Assembly: GCF_047556435.1 (NCBI RefSeq)
Contig: NZ_CP180210.1
Location: forward strand, 2,914,001 to 2,978,000
Direction: 5' to 3'
DNA: 64,000 nt
From: Alteromonas sp047556435
GTDB lineage: Bacteria; Pseudomonadota; Gammaproteobacteria; Enterobacterales; Alteromonadaceae
Both the position numbers and the translations under genes were made by a program. The notes under the pieces are model-generated. The model was not told where the DNA came from, made no database searches, and saw only the letters and a list, made by a program, of their open reading frames with translations. How positions within the stretch are numbered: the stretch's first letter is position 1; the number at the start of each line of letters is the position of its first letter. Shown piece by piece: positions 53,921-62,919 of this stretch.

Positions 53921-55306
53921 ATGATAACGACAAACCCCGGCACAACAAGACAAATTCTGACTGTTTCTAAACTCAATCGCCTGTCCCGAACCATTCTGGA
54001 GAGCGAGATTGGACTGGTATGGTTATCCGCCGAAGTCTCTAATTTTGTGGCTGCGGCATCAGGCCACTGGTACTTCACGTTAAAAGATAATAAAGCGCAG
54101 GTGCGCGCTGCTATGTTCAAGGGAGCTAACCGACGCGTCCAGCAGCGGCCAAAAGAAGGCGATAAAATTCTGGTTCGCGCCTCGGTGGGTTTATACGAGC
54201 CCCGCGGCGACTACCAACTGGTTGTTGAGCACATGGAAAGCGACGGTGAAGGCAGGTTAAAGCAGGCATTCGACGCCCTGAAAATGAAATTGCACAGTGA
54301 AGGGTTGTTCGACCCTGCCCGCAAGCGCCCGTTACCAGAAAATATCAATACGATTGGTGTCATCACCTCTGCCAGTGGCGCGGCGCTTCATGATGTTTTA
54401 TCGGTACTTAAACGACGTAGTCCGGCAACGCGTGTGATTGTGTACCCTTCCATGGTGCAGGGAGAAACCGCGCCACAGCAGTTGATCAATGCCATTCACA
54501 CGGCTAATCGCCGTCACGAAGTGGACGTCATCCTGCTTACCCGTGGAGGTGGGTCGCTTGAGGATCTATGGTGCTTTAACGACGAGATGCTGGCCCGCAC
54601 CGTCGCCGAGTCGCAGCTTCCTATTGTTAGTGCTGTGGGTCACGAAGTGGACGTGACCATTGCCGATTTCGTTGCCGATATGCGCGCCCCTACCCCATCA
54701 GCAGCTGCTGAGCAGTTAAGTCAGGATGTGTCCGGACTCACACAACACATTGTGCAAACGCGTCAGCGATTAATGCGCGCCTGGCAAAGGCACCGGGACA
54801 CTGCACGTCACCGCTGGCAACAACAACATCAGCGGTTAACTGCGCAACACCCGGCAACACGTATCGGTCATCAGGCGCAGACGCTGGATCGTATACAGAT
54901 AGCGCTTACTCAGGCAATGCAGAGAAAACTGACGCAGTTACGACAGCGAACACAACATACTGTTGCCAGACTGACGCAGCAAAATCCGCAGCGCAAACTG
55001 GCGGTGCTTAACGAACGCTTAGACGATCTCTCACTGCGAAACCAGCGTGCAATGGCTCAGCAGGTAAAACAAGCCCGTCACCAGCTTGCCCATCAGGTAC
55101 AGCTGCTCAATTCCGTCAGTCCACTCTCAACTCTGGCCAGAGGCTACAGTATCTCATTAAAAGATGAGCGGGCGGTTACCGATATTGCCGCAGTATCCAA
55201 AGGCGACGAAATGCGTACCCGCGTTGCTAACGGCGACATTATCAGTATTGTCGAGCGCACCGAGCCTGCGAGATCCGCCGCGGATGCCAGCGATAAGCAG
55301 AGCTAG
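53921..55306 (+). CDS. xseA: Exodeoxyribonuclease VII large subunit
   Basis: XseA forms the processive core of exonuclease VII, which degrades single-stranded DNA. ATG at 53921 gives 461 aa and avoids an upstream stretch of untypical residues. The N-terminal OB fold (LSRTILESEIGLVWLSAEVSNF, GHWYFTLKDNKAQVRAAMF), the catalytic region (GVITSASGAALHDVL, LLTRGGGSLEDLWCFNDE, VSAVGHEVDVTIADFVADMRAPTPSAAAE) and a Gln/Arg-rich coiled coil (about 275-400) are present. guaB is divergent on the other side. Confidence 0.95.
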   Translation: MITTNPGTTRQILTVSKLNRLSRTILESEIGLVWLSAEVSNFVAAASGHWYFTLKDNKAQVRAAMFKGANRRVQQRPKEGDKILVRASVGLYEPRGDYQLVVEHMESDGEGRLKQAFDALKMKLHSEGLFDPARKRPLPENINTIGVITSASGAALHDVLSVLKRRSPATRVIVYPSMVQGETAPQQLINAIHTANRRHEVDVILLTRGGGSLEDLWCFNDEMLARTVAESQLPIVSAVGHEVDVTIADFVADMRAPTPSAAAEQLSQDVSGLTQHIVQTRQRLMRAWQRHRDTARHRWQQQHQRLTAQHPATRIGHQAQTLDRIQIALTQAMQRKLTQLRQRTQHTVARLTQQNPQRKLAVLNERLDDLSLRNQRAMAQQVKQARHQLAHQVQLLNSVSPLSTLARGYSISLKDERAVTDIAAVSKGDEMRTRVANGDIISIVERTEPARSAADASDKQS

Positions 55307-55307
55307 C

Positions 55308-55406
55308 ATGTCAGTCTTTATCTCTGCCTTACTGACGACTCCTTTGGCCCGTTACGGCCTGCTGACGATTCACAAAGTCGGCTTATTGCGGATCCTCTTC
55401 AGATGA
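55308..55406 (+). CDS. Possible 32-aa ORF downstream of xseA
   Basis: ATG at 55308 is 1 nt after the xseA stop; the 32-residue product contains a hydrophobic stretch (MSVFISALLTTPLARYGLLT, then VGLLRILFR). Its TGA overlaps the next ATG (ATGA). No ribosome site is evident and the family is not recognised, so it may not be translated. Confidence 0.3.
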   Translation: MSVFISALLTTPLARYGLLTIHKVGLLRILFR

Positions 55407-55501
55407 AAAATAATTCATCCGGGCAGATTGTTAGTCCTGTTGATTTAGTTCACACTAGCGAACCGGTAATCAATGTGTCTTCGAGCGGGCAGCAGCAGTG
55501 A
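55403..55501 (+). CDS. Possible 32-aa ORF upstream of the lipoprotein gene
   Basis: The 32-residue frame (MKNNSSGQIVSPVDLVHTSE..) starts in an ATGA overlap with the preceding tiny ORF and stops in a GTGA overlap with the lipoprotein gene. It is polar and not recognised. It could act as a coupling leader for a lipoprotein gene that lacks a good ribosome site. Confidence 0.3.
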   Translation: MKNNSSGQIVSPVDLVHTSEPVINVSSSGQQQ

Positions 55502-56640
55502 AAGCGTTTTTGGTGATAGCAGGGACTGTAGCGCTGACAGGGTGTCAGTTAAGTTCGCCTACATTTGTTGGCGACGAGCTTGTTGTTGTTGATCAGCCAA
55601 CCGGGCACAAAGTAAAAGCGCCTATCGCATTTTTCTCAACCTACCCCAGTGAGAACGCGTCTGAAGCCTGCCGCGCTGCCAACGAACAAAAGCAGTCATG
55701 TGTGGATGATCCCATCTCACCACAGCAATTTTTAGATATCCTGTCTGAGCAGGACTGGTTTACCGCGGTACTCCCCTCTTCTTCCGGCAGTGATTACGAA
55801 CTACTTATCTCGAATCAGTCTGCAACCGTCACGAATGGCTCCGCGTGGCAAAATACGATAAACACATTATCGATGGGAACCGTGGCCCTGCCCACTCACG
55901 TGCGCAATTTTACTGAAGTGACGGTTCAGTGGCGGGGGGTAGAAATTGATACGAGATTGCTTGATGTTACGGTCTCTTCGCTGACAGACCAGAACATCCA
56001 GGACGTTGCCAGAACGGCACTTACCCGGTGGTGGCAGGATGTCAGCAACAATGGTGTATTTAGTGCCCGCTATCTGTATAGCGCGCTGGATGCCAGTGAC
56101 TACTTCGCCAATATGCAGCTACCCGCGCAAATCGGTGACTTTGTCAAAGAAGATACGCAGCTTTACCACGATCCTTTTAAAGGGGTAATCAGCCGTTACC
56201 TGCATCCCCAATACGATAATGCGCTTCTTGATATCAGCGTATATCCGATTCTGTCACCGCTGAATCAGTCAGACGACGCACTGCTTAACTCTGAGCTTCA
56301 GCAAGATTTAGCGCAGGCAAAAGAGGTCGCCATGGCGCGCGATATGACATTAGATGATGACGGGGGAATACGTGCATTTTCCGTAAAAGGAACTACGCAA
56401 AATGCCGATGGCAAAGTCATGGCATTAACCGCCTCGTCAGACTATGCTGAGAGTCTTTTCGCCAGTACCTATGTGTTCCGCCAGCAGGATAAAATTGTGA
56501 AAATCACCACGACCTTTCCCCGTCATGTGTCCGATTCGCTGGTGCAACAGGCAATGCCGTTAATTATTGTCCCGGAACAATCAAAATTAATGGCAGCAAT
56601 TCGTGGAATGCAGGCTACACAGCAAACGTCTGTGCAGTAA
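55498..56640 (+). CDS. Uncharacterised lipoprotein (380 aa)
   Basis: GTG at 55498 gives a lipoprotein signal peptide, KAFLVIAGTVALTGCQ, with the lipobox LTGC and Cys at residue 16; Gln at +2 favours outer membrane sorting. The rest is a globular domain of mixed composition with NGSAWQNTINTLSMGTVALP, a WWQDVSNNGVFSARYLYSALDASDYF segment and a C-terminal FRQQDKIVKITTTFPRH. No known domain was recognised. It is followed by a strong terminator. It may be coupled to the short frames before it. Confidence 0.75.
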   Translation: MKAFLVIAGTVALTGCQLSSPTFVGDELVVVDQPTGHKVKAPIAFFSTYPSENASEACRAANEQKQSCVDDPISPQQFLDILSEQDWFTAVLPSSSGSDYELLISNQSATVTNGSAWQNTINTLSMGTVALPTHVRNFTEVTVQWRGVEIDTRLLDVTVSSLTDQNIQDVARTALTRWWQDVSNNGVFSARYLYSALDASDYFANMQLPAQIGDFVKEDTQLYHDPFKGVISRYLHPQYDNALLDISVYPILSPLNQSDDALLNSELQQDLAQAKEVAMARDMTLDDDGGIRAFSVKGTTQNADGKVMALTASSDYAESLFASTYVFRQQDKIVKITTTFPRHVSDSLVQQAMPLIIVPEQSKLMAAIRGMQATQQTSVQ

Positions 56641-56809
56641 CCTTTGTCAGGGAAGGTGCGAGTCAAACTATGGTCTCTCAGGCTCGCAGCCAAGTGTCTA
56701 AATTAAGACCGTCTTCTACAGGCCTGGCGGGTTAAATCAAAAACGACCATCGACGAGCAGGTTCTTGACTGTAAGCACCACAGGGCAAGTCCTGAAGCTC
56801 GCAGATAAG

Positions 56810-56836
56810 AAAAACGGGCACTCACTGCCCGTTTTT
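56810..56836. terminator. Bidirectional terminator between the lipoprotein gene and der
   Basis: AAAAACGGGCA (56810-56820) and TGCCCGTTTTT (56826-56836) form a perfect stem with loop CTCAC, serving the rightward lipoprotein gene and der on the minus strand. Confidence 0.88.
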
Positions 56837-56898
56837 CTTCAATCCATTCCCTACACAACGCCCCACAGCGGCCGGTTACACCATGCTACGTCGCGTTA

Positions 56899-58341
56899 TT
56901 ATTTCTTCTTGTGATAATCCATCATCCGGCGACGTTTACGCTGCTGCGCCAGTGTCAGCTGATTTTTCTTGCCTTCAAACGGGTTGGCCCCTTCGCGGAA
57001 CTCAATCCGGATTGGCGTACCCATCACATCCAGGGCTTTGCGGAAGTAGTTCATCAGGTAGCGCTTATAAGATGCAGATAAGTCATTTACCTGATTGCCA
57101 TGGATCACAATCACTGGCGGATTATATCCTCCGGCATGGGCATACTTCATTTTAACGCGACGTCCACGTACCAGCGGCGGTTGATGATCTTGTTGTGCCA
57201 TTTCCATGATTTGCGTCAGCATTGACGTGTTAATTCGCTTGGTAGCACTGTTGTATGCTTCCTGCACCGACTCAAACAAATTCCCTACGCCAGAGCCATG
57301 CAGCGCTGATATGAAATGCAGTCTGGCAAAATCAATAAACCCTAAACGACGGTCGAGCTCGCGCTTAAGCTCATCTTTGATATCGGTATTCAGGCCGTCC
57401 CATTTATTTACGGCTAATACCAGTGAACGCCCTGAGTTCAGAATAAAACCAAGCAAGCTGAGATCCTGATCGGAAATGCCTTCCCGCGCGTCAACAACAA
57501 GTAACACTACGTTGGCCTCTTCGATAGCCTGAAGTGTTTTGACAATAGAGAACTTCTCCACAGCCTCTGTGATCTTACGCCGTTTACGCACACCTGCAGT
57601 ATCAATCAGGATATACTCACGTTCGTCACGTGACATCGGAATATACACACTGTCGCGGGTGGTGCCAGGCATGTCGTAAACCACGACACGCTCTTCGCCC
57701 AAAATGCGATTGGTCAGCGTCGACTTACCCACATTTGGCTTACCCACAATGGCAAGTTTAATCGGCAGGCTTTGCAACCTTTCACGTTGCGACTCTGCGT
57801 CTTCTTCCTGCTCTTCAGCTTTCGGCTGTACCTGCATTTCAGGAAAGGCTTCAGACAGGGGAGACAGCGCCTGGGTCATTAGCTGGCTCACACCGCGACC
57901 ATGCGCTGCGGCTATCTGATGAATATTTCCCAGACCCAGCGAATAGAACTCTGCGCTTTCACTGTCTCCATCGATGCCATCCACTTTGTTGGCAACAAGA
58001 AATACTTGTTTGTCCAGTCGGCGCAAATGGTCTGCGATCCCCTGATCGGCAGGCAACATGCCGGCGCGCGCATCAACCAGAAACAGCACGACGTCAGCTT
58101 CTTCAATCGCCAGCAATGACTGCTGCGCCATGTGCGCATCAATCCCCTCTTCGTCCCCTGTAATACCGCCGGTATCCACCACGATGAACTGGCGTTGCTC
58201 AAAGGTCGCCTGACCATATTTTCTGTCCCGGGTTAAACCAGGGAAATCGGCCACCAGCGCATCACGGGTATTGGTAAGTCGATTAAATAAGGTGGACTTG
58301 CCCACATTGGGACGGCCAACCAGAGCCACTACGGGTAACAT
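56899..58341 (-). CDS. der: Ribosome biogenesis GTPase Der (EngA)
   Basis: Der has two tandem GTPase domains and helps mature the 50S subunit. The 480-aa sequence shows GRPNVGKSTLFNRL at about 8-21 and GKPNVGKSTLTNRILG near 195, each with its own DTAG/DTGG and NKxD (NKVDG, NKWDG) motifs. The C-terminal KH-like domain includes PLVRGRRVKMKYAHAGGYNPP. It is downstream of bamB, from which it is separated by a strong hairpin. Confidence 0.97.
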   Translation of the reverse strand: MLPVVALVGRPNVGKSTLFNRLTNTRDALVADFPGLTRDRKYGQATFEQRQFIVVDTGGITGDEEGIDAHMAQQSLLAIEEADVVLFLVDARAGMLPADQGIADHLRRLDKQVFLVANKVDGIDGDSESAEFYSLGLGNIHQIAAAHGRGVSQLMTQALSPLSEAFPEMQVQPKAEEQEEDAESQRERLQSLPIKLAIVGKPNVGKSTLTNRILGEERVVVYDMPGTTRDSVYIPMSRDEREYILIDTAGVRKRRKITEAVEKFSIVKTLQAIEEANVVLLVVDAREGISDQDLSLLGFILNSGRSLVLAVNKWDGLNTDIKDELKRELDRRLGFIDFARLHFISALHGSGVGNLFESVQEAYNSATKRINTSMLTQIMEMAQQDHQPPLVRGRRVKMKYAHAGGYNPPVIVIHGNQVNDLSASYKRYLMNYFRKALDVMGTPIRIEFREGANPFEGKKNQLTLAQQRKRRRMMDYHKKK

Positions 58342-58369
58342 TGAGAAATCCTAATACAAAAATGAACAA

Positions 58370-58397
58370 ACTGGCCGCGTACTTCTACGCGGCCAGT
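58370..58397 (-). terminator. Hairpin between bamB and der
   Basis: ACTGGCCGCGTA and TACGCGGCCAGT form a perfect 12-bp stem with a CTTC loop. On the minus strand TTTGTTCATTTTT follows. It probably terminates or attenuates before der. Confidence 0.65.
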
Positions 58398-58456
58398 CCG
58401 AATTGAATGAAATTATACCTGTTTCGCGCTGCTACGTCAGCAGCGCAGTCTGCAGG

Positions 58457-59716
58457 TTATTGTGGGGTCTTTATGGAAGCAACAACACCATCGCGGGTAA
58501 CAGTGATAAGACGTTCACCCACTTTTAACGGCGCAGTGAAAATGGCTTCATCTTCATCATCATCGCCCACTTCAAGGCGCGCAACAATTTTACCACTCTC
58601 GGCATTAATCCAATGCAAATAGCCCCAGTTATCTCCAACAACAACATGCTCACCTACCGGCTCTGCTGACGTCAGAGAACGTCCTTTCAGCGCACTTTGT
58701 GACCAGAGTTCGACGCCATTACGACGATCCAGTGCATATACATTCGAGTTATTATCTACCACAAAAAGCTCGTTGCCCTGCAAGGTTACGTTTCGGTACG
58801 CGCCGTACTCACGTTTCCAGATTATACGTCCGCTGCGCAGTTCTACCGCTGCCAGCGTACCGTTGTACGAAATCGTGTAGACAATACCACCGTACATCAA
58901 CGGCGTAGTATCAATATCAACGATGCGCTCGAGCTCTGTAGCACCCGAAGGCGTCGCAATCTGCGTCTCCCAAGCCAGTACACCTGACTCAAGAATGTTC
59001 ACCTGCAGCTTGCCGGTTGACGTCCCGATCAATGCCCCACCATTTGCCGCGACAGGAGCTGAAATACCACGAAGCGTTAGCGGAGGCGTGTCGCTTTCAT
59101 GACGCCACAATTCTTCACCGGTTTGTGCATTAAAACCAAACAACACACCCGCGCCGGTATTTACCACCAGTATACCTTCTTCAAGCGCCGGCGGTGCCAG
59201 TACTTCACCAGGAATTGAGGCATTCCAAAGCGGCTCACCCGTCTCGGCATTCAACGCCAAAACTAATCCATCTTCGGTGCCAACGAACATTTTGTTGTCA
59301 CCCACGGCAATACCACCAATCTTGGCAGACTCGCCGCTGCTCCAGATTTTGCTTACGCCGGAGAAGAAGCCGGTGTCACGAAAAATGGCTAGGTCTCTTT
59401 TCCAAATGGTATCGCCGCTCTCCAGTTCCAGAGCACGGATATCACCATGGCGATCAGCAACGAACAGCTTGTCGTACGCATACACCGGACGCAGACGCGA
59501 GAAGTAGTAATCGACCCCATCACCGATGTCGGTATCCCACTCCACTTTCGGAGAGAACTGCGCCTCAATGGGCTTTAAAATTCGTATTTCCAGCTCTTCG
59601 TCGTCAGCAAACCAGTTAGAAATAGTGGTACAGCCAGACAAGGTAAACGACATGACAGCTGCCATGCCGATAGCGCGTGTAAGTCGACCTTTACGGTCAC
59701 ACGATTTCAGAGACAA
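58457..59716 (-). CDS. bamB: Outer membrane assembly factor BamB
   Basis: BamB is the eight-bladed propeller lipoprotein of the BAM complex that inserts outer membrane barrels. TTG at 59716 is preferred because GGAG lies 8 nt before it; the alternative TTG at 59752 overlaps yfgM. The signal peptide ends with the lipobox SFTLSGC. PQQ-like repeats recur through the protein (RVYAYDKLFVADRHGDIRAL, GLVLALNAETGEPLWN, NVYALDRRNGVELW, GYLHWINAESGKIVA). It lies between yfgM and der, the standard order. Confidence 0.93.
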   Translation of the reverse strand: MSLKSCDRKGRLTRAIGMAAVMSFTLSGCTTISNWFADDEELEIRILKPIEAQFSPKVEWDTDIGDGVDYYFSRLRPVYAYDKLFVADRHGDIRALELESGDTIWKRDLAIFRDTGFFSGVSKIWSSGESAKIGGIAVGDNKMFVGTEDGLVLALNAETGEPLWNASIPGEVLAPPALEEGILVVNTGAGVLFGFNAQTGEELWRHESDTPPLTLRGISAPVAANGGALIGTSTGKLQVNILESGVLAWETQIATPSGATELERIVDIDTTPLMYGGIVYTISYNGTLAAVELRSGRIIWKREYGAYRNVTLQGNELFVVDNNSNVYALDRRNGVELWSQSALKGRSLTSAEPVGEHVVVGDNWGYLHWINAESGKIVARLEVGDDDEDEAIFTAPLKVGERLITVTRDGVVASIKTPQ

Positions 59717-59735
59717 TTCGATTACTCCGTTATTC

Positions 59736-60356
59736 TTATGAACCCGCTGCAACAGCCAGATTGTCCAGCTTCATTTGCAGCAGAGGGTTATTCGCATTTT
59801 CTTCCAGTGCAGAAGTGTAAGCCATCCGTGCGTCGTCCATTTTATTCTGGCGGACGTACACGTCACCTTTTACTTCGGCGATCTGCGCAGTGAATGCGTC
59901 GTCGTTAATATCATTCAATGTCGACAGCGCCGCATCCAGTTGGTTCATTTCTAATTGCACACGAGCAAGACGAATACCTGCGATGGCTTTCATCTGCGGA
60001 TCATCTGCATTGGTGATAACCATATTCAGGTGTGATGCCGCGGCATCCAAATCACCGTCGTCTACTGACTGACGTGCCGCCAGCAGTGAGGCGATACCAG
60101 CATATCCGCTGTCAGAATTCGCTTTGATAAACGCGTCAAGTTCTGCATTAGCGCCTTCCTGCCCAAGCTTTTCAACCGTTGCCTGATACTGTGTAGAAGC
60201 CGCTTCCTGTGCTTCAAGCTGACTGTCGGTATACCAACGCCAGCCCCACAGACCGCCAAGTCCAAGTACCGCACCCACAATGATGGCCGTGCCGTGCTCT
60301 TTCCAAAATCGTTTAATCGCTTCTACCTGTTGTTCTTCTGTCGCGAATTGTTCCAT
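59736..60356 (-). CDS. yfgM: Ancillary SecYEG translocon subunit YfgM
   Basis: YfgM is an inner-membrane TPR protein that binds PpiD and passes exported proteins to periplasmic chaperones. The 206-aa sequence starts MEQFATEEQQVEAIKRFWKE, has one transmembrane helix at about 23-40 (GTAIIVGAVLGLGGLWGW), then a TPR-rich periplasmic domain (ASHLNMVITNADDPQMKAIAGIRLARVQLE). The partner ppiD is also in the window. Confidence 0.92.
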   Translation of the reverse strand: MEQFATEEQQVEAIKRFWKEHGTAIIVGAVLGLGGLWGWRWYTDSQLEAQEAASTQYQATVEKLGQEGANAELDAFIKANSDSGYAGIASLLAARQSVDDGDLDAAASHLNMVITNADDPQMKAIAGIRLARVQLEMNQLDAALSTLNDINDDAFTAQIAEVKGDVYVRQNKMDDARMAYTSALEENANNPLLQMKLDNLAVAAGS

Positions 60357-60404
60357 CTTTTCCTCTCGATATTCCTGACCAGCGTGTCGCCGGTGAAAGA
60401 CGTA

Positions 60405-61682
60405 TTAATGTAAAAGTGTGGCCAGTACGCTGCCAATATCCTGCAGCGCAACCGTTTGTTGTTCATTGCCGTCACGCAGTGGCTTGGCTACGACGGTATG
60501 CTGCTGGGCTTCCTCGCTGCCAAGAATCAGTGCCAGCTTCGCGCCGGTTTTATCCGCACGCTTCAACTGCTTCTTGAGGTTGCCACCACCACAATGCATC
60601 ATCACACGAATATCGGGATAGTTATCACGTAGTGTCTCAGATACCTGCACAGCGTATGCCTGCGCGTCTTCACCCAATGCAGTTACATACACATCCGCAG
60701 AGGATTCATCCTGTGCGTCGGCGTGCAACGTGGTAAGCAGTAATACCAGACGCTCCATGCCCATGGCAAAACCGACTGCCGGCGTGGCTTTACCACCGAG
60801 TTGTTCAACCAGACCATCATAGCGGCCGCCGGCACATACCGTACCCTGTGCGCCAAGGCTGTCTGTCACCCATTCAAACACGGTGCGATTATAGTAGTCC
60901 AGCCCACGCACAAGGCGGGGGTTTACCTCAAAGGCAATGCCGGCTTCAGTGAGCTGCGAGCATAATGTCTCAAAGTGCGTTCTGGATTCGTCATCCAGAT
61001 AATCCATTAGCGAGGGAGCATCAGCAATGGCTTCCTGAACCTGCGGATTCTTGCTGTCCAGTACTCGTAACGGGTTAGTGTCCAGACGACGTAAGGAATC
61101 TTCATCCAGCTTATCGGCACGGGCTTTCAGGTATTCCACCAGGGCCTCGCGGTAATCCTGACGTGCTTCATTAGAACCCAGCGTATTGATTTGCAGCGTA
61201 ACATTGTCGCTGATACCAAACGCTTTCCATAAGCGCGCACTTAGCAAAATGACTTCCAGATCGATATCCGGACCGCCTAAACCGTAGGCTTCCACCCCAA
61301 ACTGGTGAAACTGGCGGTAACGGCCTTTCTGCGGGCGCTCGTGGCGGAACATCGGCCCTAAATACCACAGCCGTTGCTGCTGATTGTAAAGCAGCCCGTG
61401 CTCGTTACCTGCACGAACACAACTGGCCGTGCCTTCCGGACGCAACGTCAGACTGTCGCCATTGCGATCCTCGAACGTGTACATTTCTTTCTCAACAATG
61501 TCGGTGACTTCACCGATAGACCGTTTAAAAAGATCCGTGCTCTCCACAATAGGTGTGCGAATTTCCTGATAGCCATAACTGGCTACAACCTGTCTTAATA
61601 CAGATTCCACTTGTTGCCATGTGCCGGAAATTTCCGGCAGGCAGTCATTCATTCCACGAATCGCCTGGATAGTTTTAGCCAC
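60405..61682 (-). CDS. hisS: Histidine--tRNA ligase
   Basis: The 425-aa class II enzyme charges tRNA-His. KTIQAIRGMNDCLPEISGTW opens it; motif 2 is RHERPQKGRYRQFHQFGVE, the histidine-specific GLDYYNRTVFEW follows, and motif 3 is VGFAMGMERL. The anticodon-binding domain covers about 330-425. It is 48 nt upstream of yfgM. Its cognate tRNA-His(GUG) is at 33304-33380. Confidence 0.97.
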   Translation of the reverse strand: MAKTIQAIRGMNDCLPEISGTWQQVESVLRQVVASYGYQEIRTPIVESTDLFKRSIGEVTDIVEKEMYTFEDRNGDSLTLRPEGTASCVRAGNEHGLLYNQQQRLWYLGPMFRHERPQKGRYRQFHQFGVEAYGLGGPDIDLEVILLSARLWKAFGISDNVTLQINTLGSNEARQDYREALVEYLKARADKLDEDSLRRLDTNPLRVLDSKNPQVQEAIADAPSLMDYLDDESRTHFETLCSQLTEAGIAFEVNPRLVRGLDYYNRTVFEWVTDSLGAQGTVCAGGRYDGLVEQLGGKATPAVGFAMGMERLVLLLTTLHADAQDESSADVYVTALGEDAQAYAVQVSETLRDNYPDIRVMMHCGGGNLKKQLKRADKTGAKLALILGSEEAQQHTVVAKPLRDGNEQQTVALQDIGSVLATLLH

Positions 61683-61704
61683 GTAAAAATCTCATACCGC
61701 GTAT

Positions 61705-61730
61705 AAATAAAAGCCCCGCATTATAGGGGC
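61705..61730 (-). terminator. Possible terminator between ispG and hisS
   Basis: GCCCC (61713-61717) and GGGGC (61726-61730) pair across 8 nt; the minus strand continues TTTTATTTAT. A longer-looped dyad (CCGCAGG/CCTGCGG) lies nearby at 61752-61781. Confidence 0.5.
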
Positions 61731-61798
61731 ATTAATAACAAACAACAATCGCCGCAGGCCGCTGGGAGTAAGATCCTGCGGTGTCAGGTCGCTTTCGC

Positions 61799-62917
61799 TT
61801 ATTCTTTAACCGAAACCGGGATTTTGTTGGCTTCGTCCAGCTTGGCAGCTTTCGCACGGATCCGGCTTTCAAGTTGGTCGATAAGATCGTCGTTTTTCAG
61901 CCTTTCTTTCTGACGTTTGCCATCAACATAGTAACCGCTCATGTTTCTGGCGCCGGTAAGCCCCAGATCGGACACCTCAGCTTCACCCGGGCCGTTGACA
62001 ACACAACCGATAATTGACACATCCATTGGCGTCAAAATATCTTCCAGTCGTTGCTCCAGCGCATTCACAGTGCCGATAACATCAAATTCCTGACGAGAGC
62101 AACTGGGGCAGGCAATAAAATTGATGCCGCGTGAGCGAATGCGAAGCGATTTTAAAATATCAAATCCGACTTTAATCTCTTCTACCGGGTCTGCTGCCAG
62201 AGACACCCGCAGCGTATCGCCGATCCCCTCAGACAGCAGCATGCCCAGGCCCACGGCACTTTTCACCGCACCGGCACGCTGGCCACCGGCTTCGGTAATG
62301 CCTAAATGTAGTGGCTGATCAATTTTACTGGCTAGCAACCGATACGCGCCTACAGCCAAAAACACGTCAGAGGCTTTTACGCTCACTTTAAACTGATCAA
62401 AATTAAGCTTATCGAGAATATCTACATGACGCATGGCCGATTCAACCAGGGCTTCCGGCGTGGGTTCACCGTACTTCTCCTGCAAATCTTTCTCCAGTGA
62501 GCCACCATTCACACCAATGCGGATCGGAATGTTTTTATCACGGGCGCAATCCACAACCGACCGCACACGTTCCATATTACCGATATTGCCAGGGTTAATT
62601 CGCAGACAATCTACGCCATAATCCGCCACTTTTAACGCAATCCGGTAATCAAAGTGGATATCTGCAACCAGTGGAACCGATACCTGTTCCCGAATTTGCT
62701 TAAAGGCCTCGGCGGCGTCCATGGTCGGTACAGAGACACGGACAATTTCGCCACCAACGGCAACAATCCGGTTGATCTGTGCAACCGTCGCTTTTACATC
62801 AGTGGTCTGCGTGTTAGTCATAGACTGCACGGCAATAGGTGCACCATCACCAATAGGCACATTGCCGACATTAATACGGGTAGATTTTCTGCGCTTTATA
62901 GGACTTTCTGAAAACAT
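61799..62917 (-). CDS. ispG: 4-hydroxy-3-methylbut-2-en-1-yl diphosphate synthase
   Basis: IspG (GcpE) makes HMBPP from MEcPP, the step before IspH. The 372-aa sequence has the TIM-barrel motifs RINVGNVPIGDGAPIAVQSMTNT and LVADIHFDYRIAL, and the C-terminal cluster-binding part FIACPSCSRQEFD with GCVVNGPGEAE, giving the three cysteines of the [4Fe-4S] site. The rodZ gene begins 2 nt upstream. Confidence 0.97.
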   Translation of the reverse strand: MFSESPIKRRKSTRINVGNVPIGDGAPIAVQSMTNTQTTDVKATVAQINRIVAVGGEIVRVSVPTMDAAEAFKQIREQVSVPLVADIHFDYRIALKVADYGVDCLRINPGNIGNMERVRSVVDCARDKNIPIRIGVNGGSLEKDLQEKYGEPTPEALVESAMRHVDILDKLNFDQFKVSVKASDVFLAVGAYRLLASKIDQPLHLGITEAGGQRAGAVKSAVGLGMLLSEGIGDTLRVSLAADPVEEIKVGFDILKSLRIRSRGINFIACPSCSRQEFDVIGTVNALEQRLEDILTPMDVSIIGCVVNGPGEAEVSDLGLTGARNMSGYYVDGKRQKERLKNDDLIDQLESRIRAKAAKLDEANKIPVSVKE

Positions 62918-62919
62918 CG

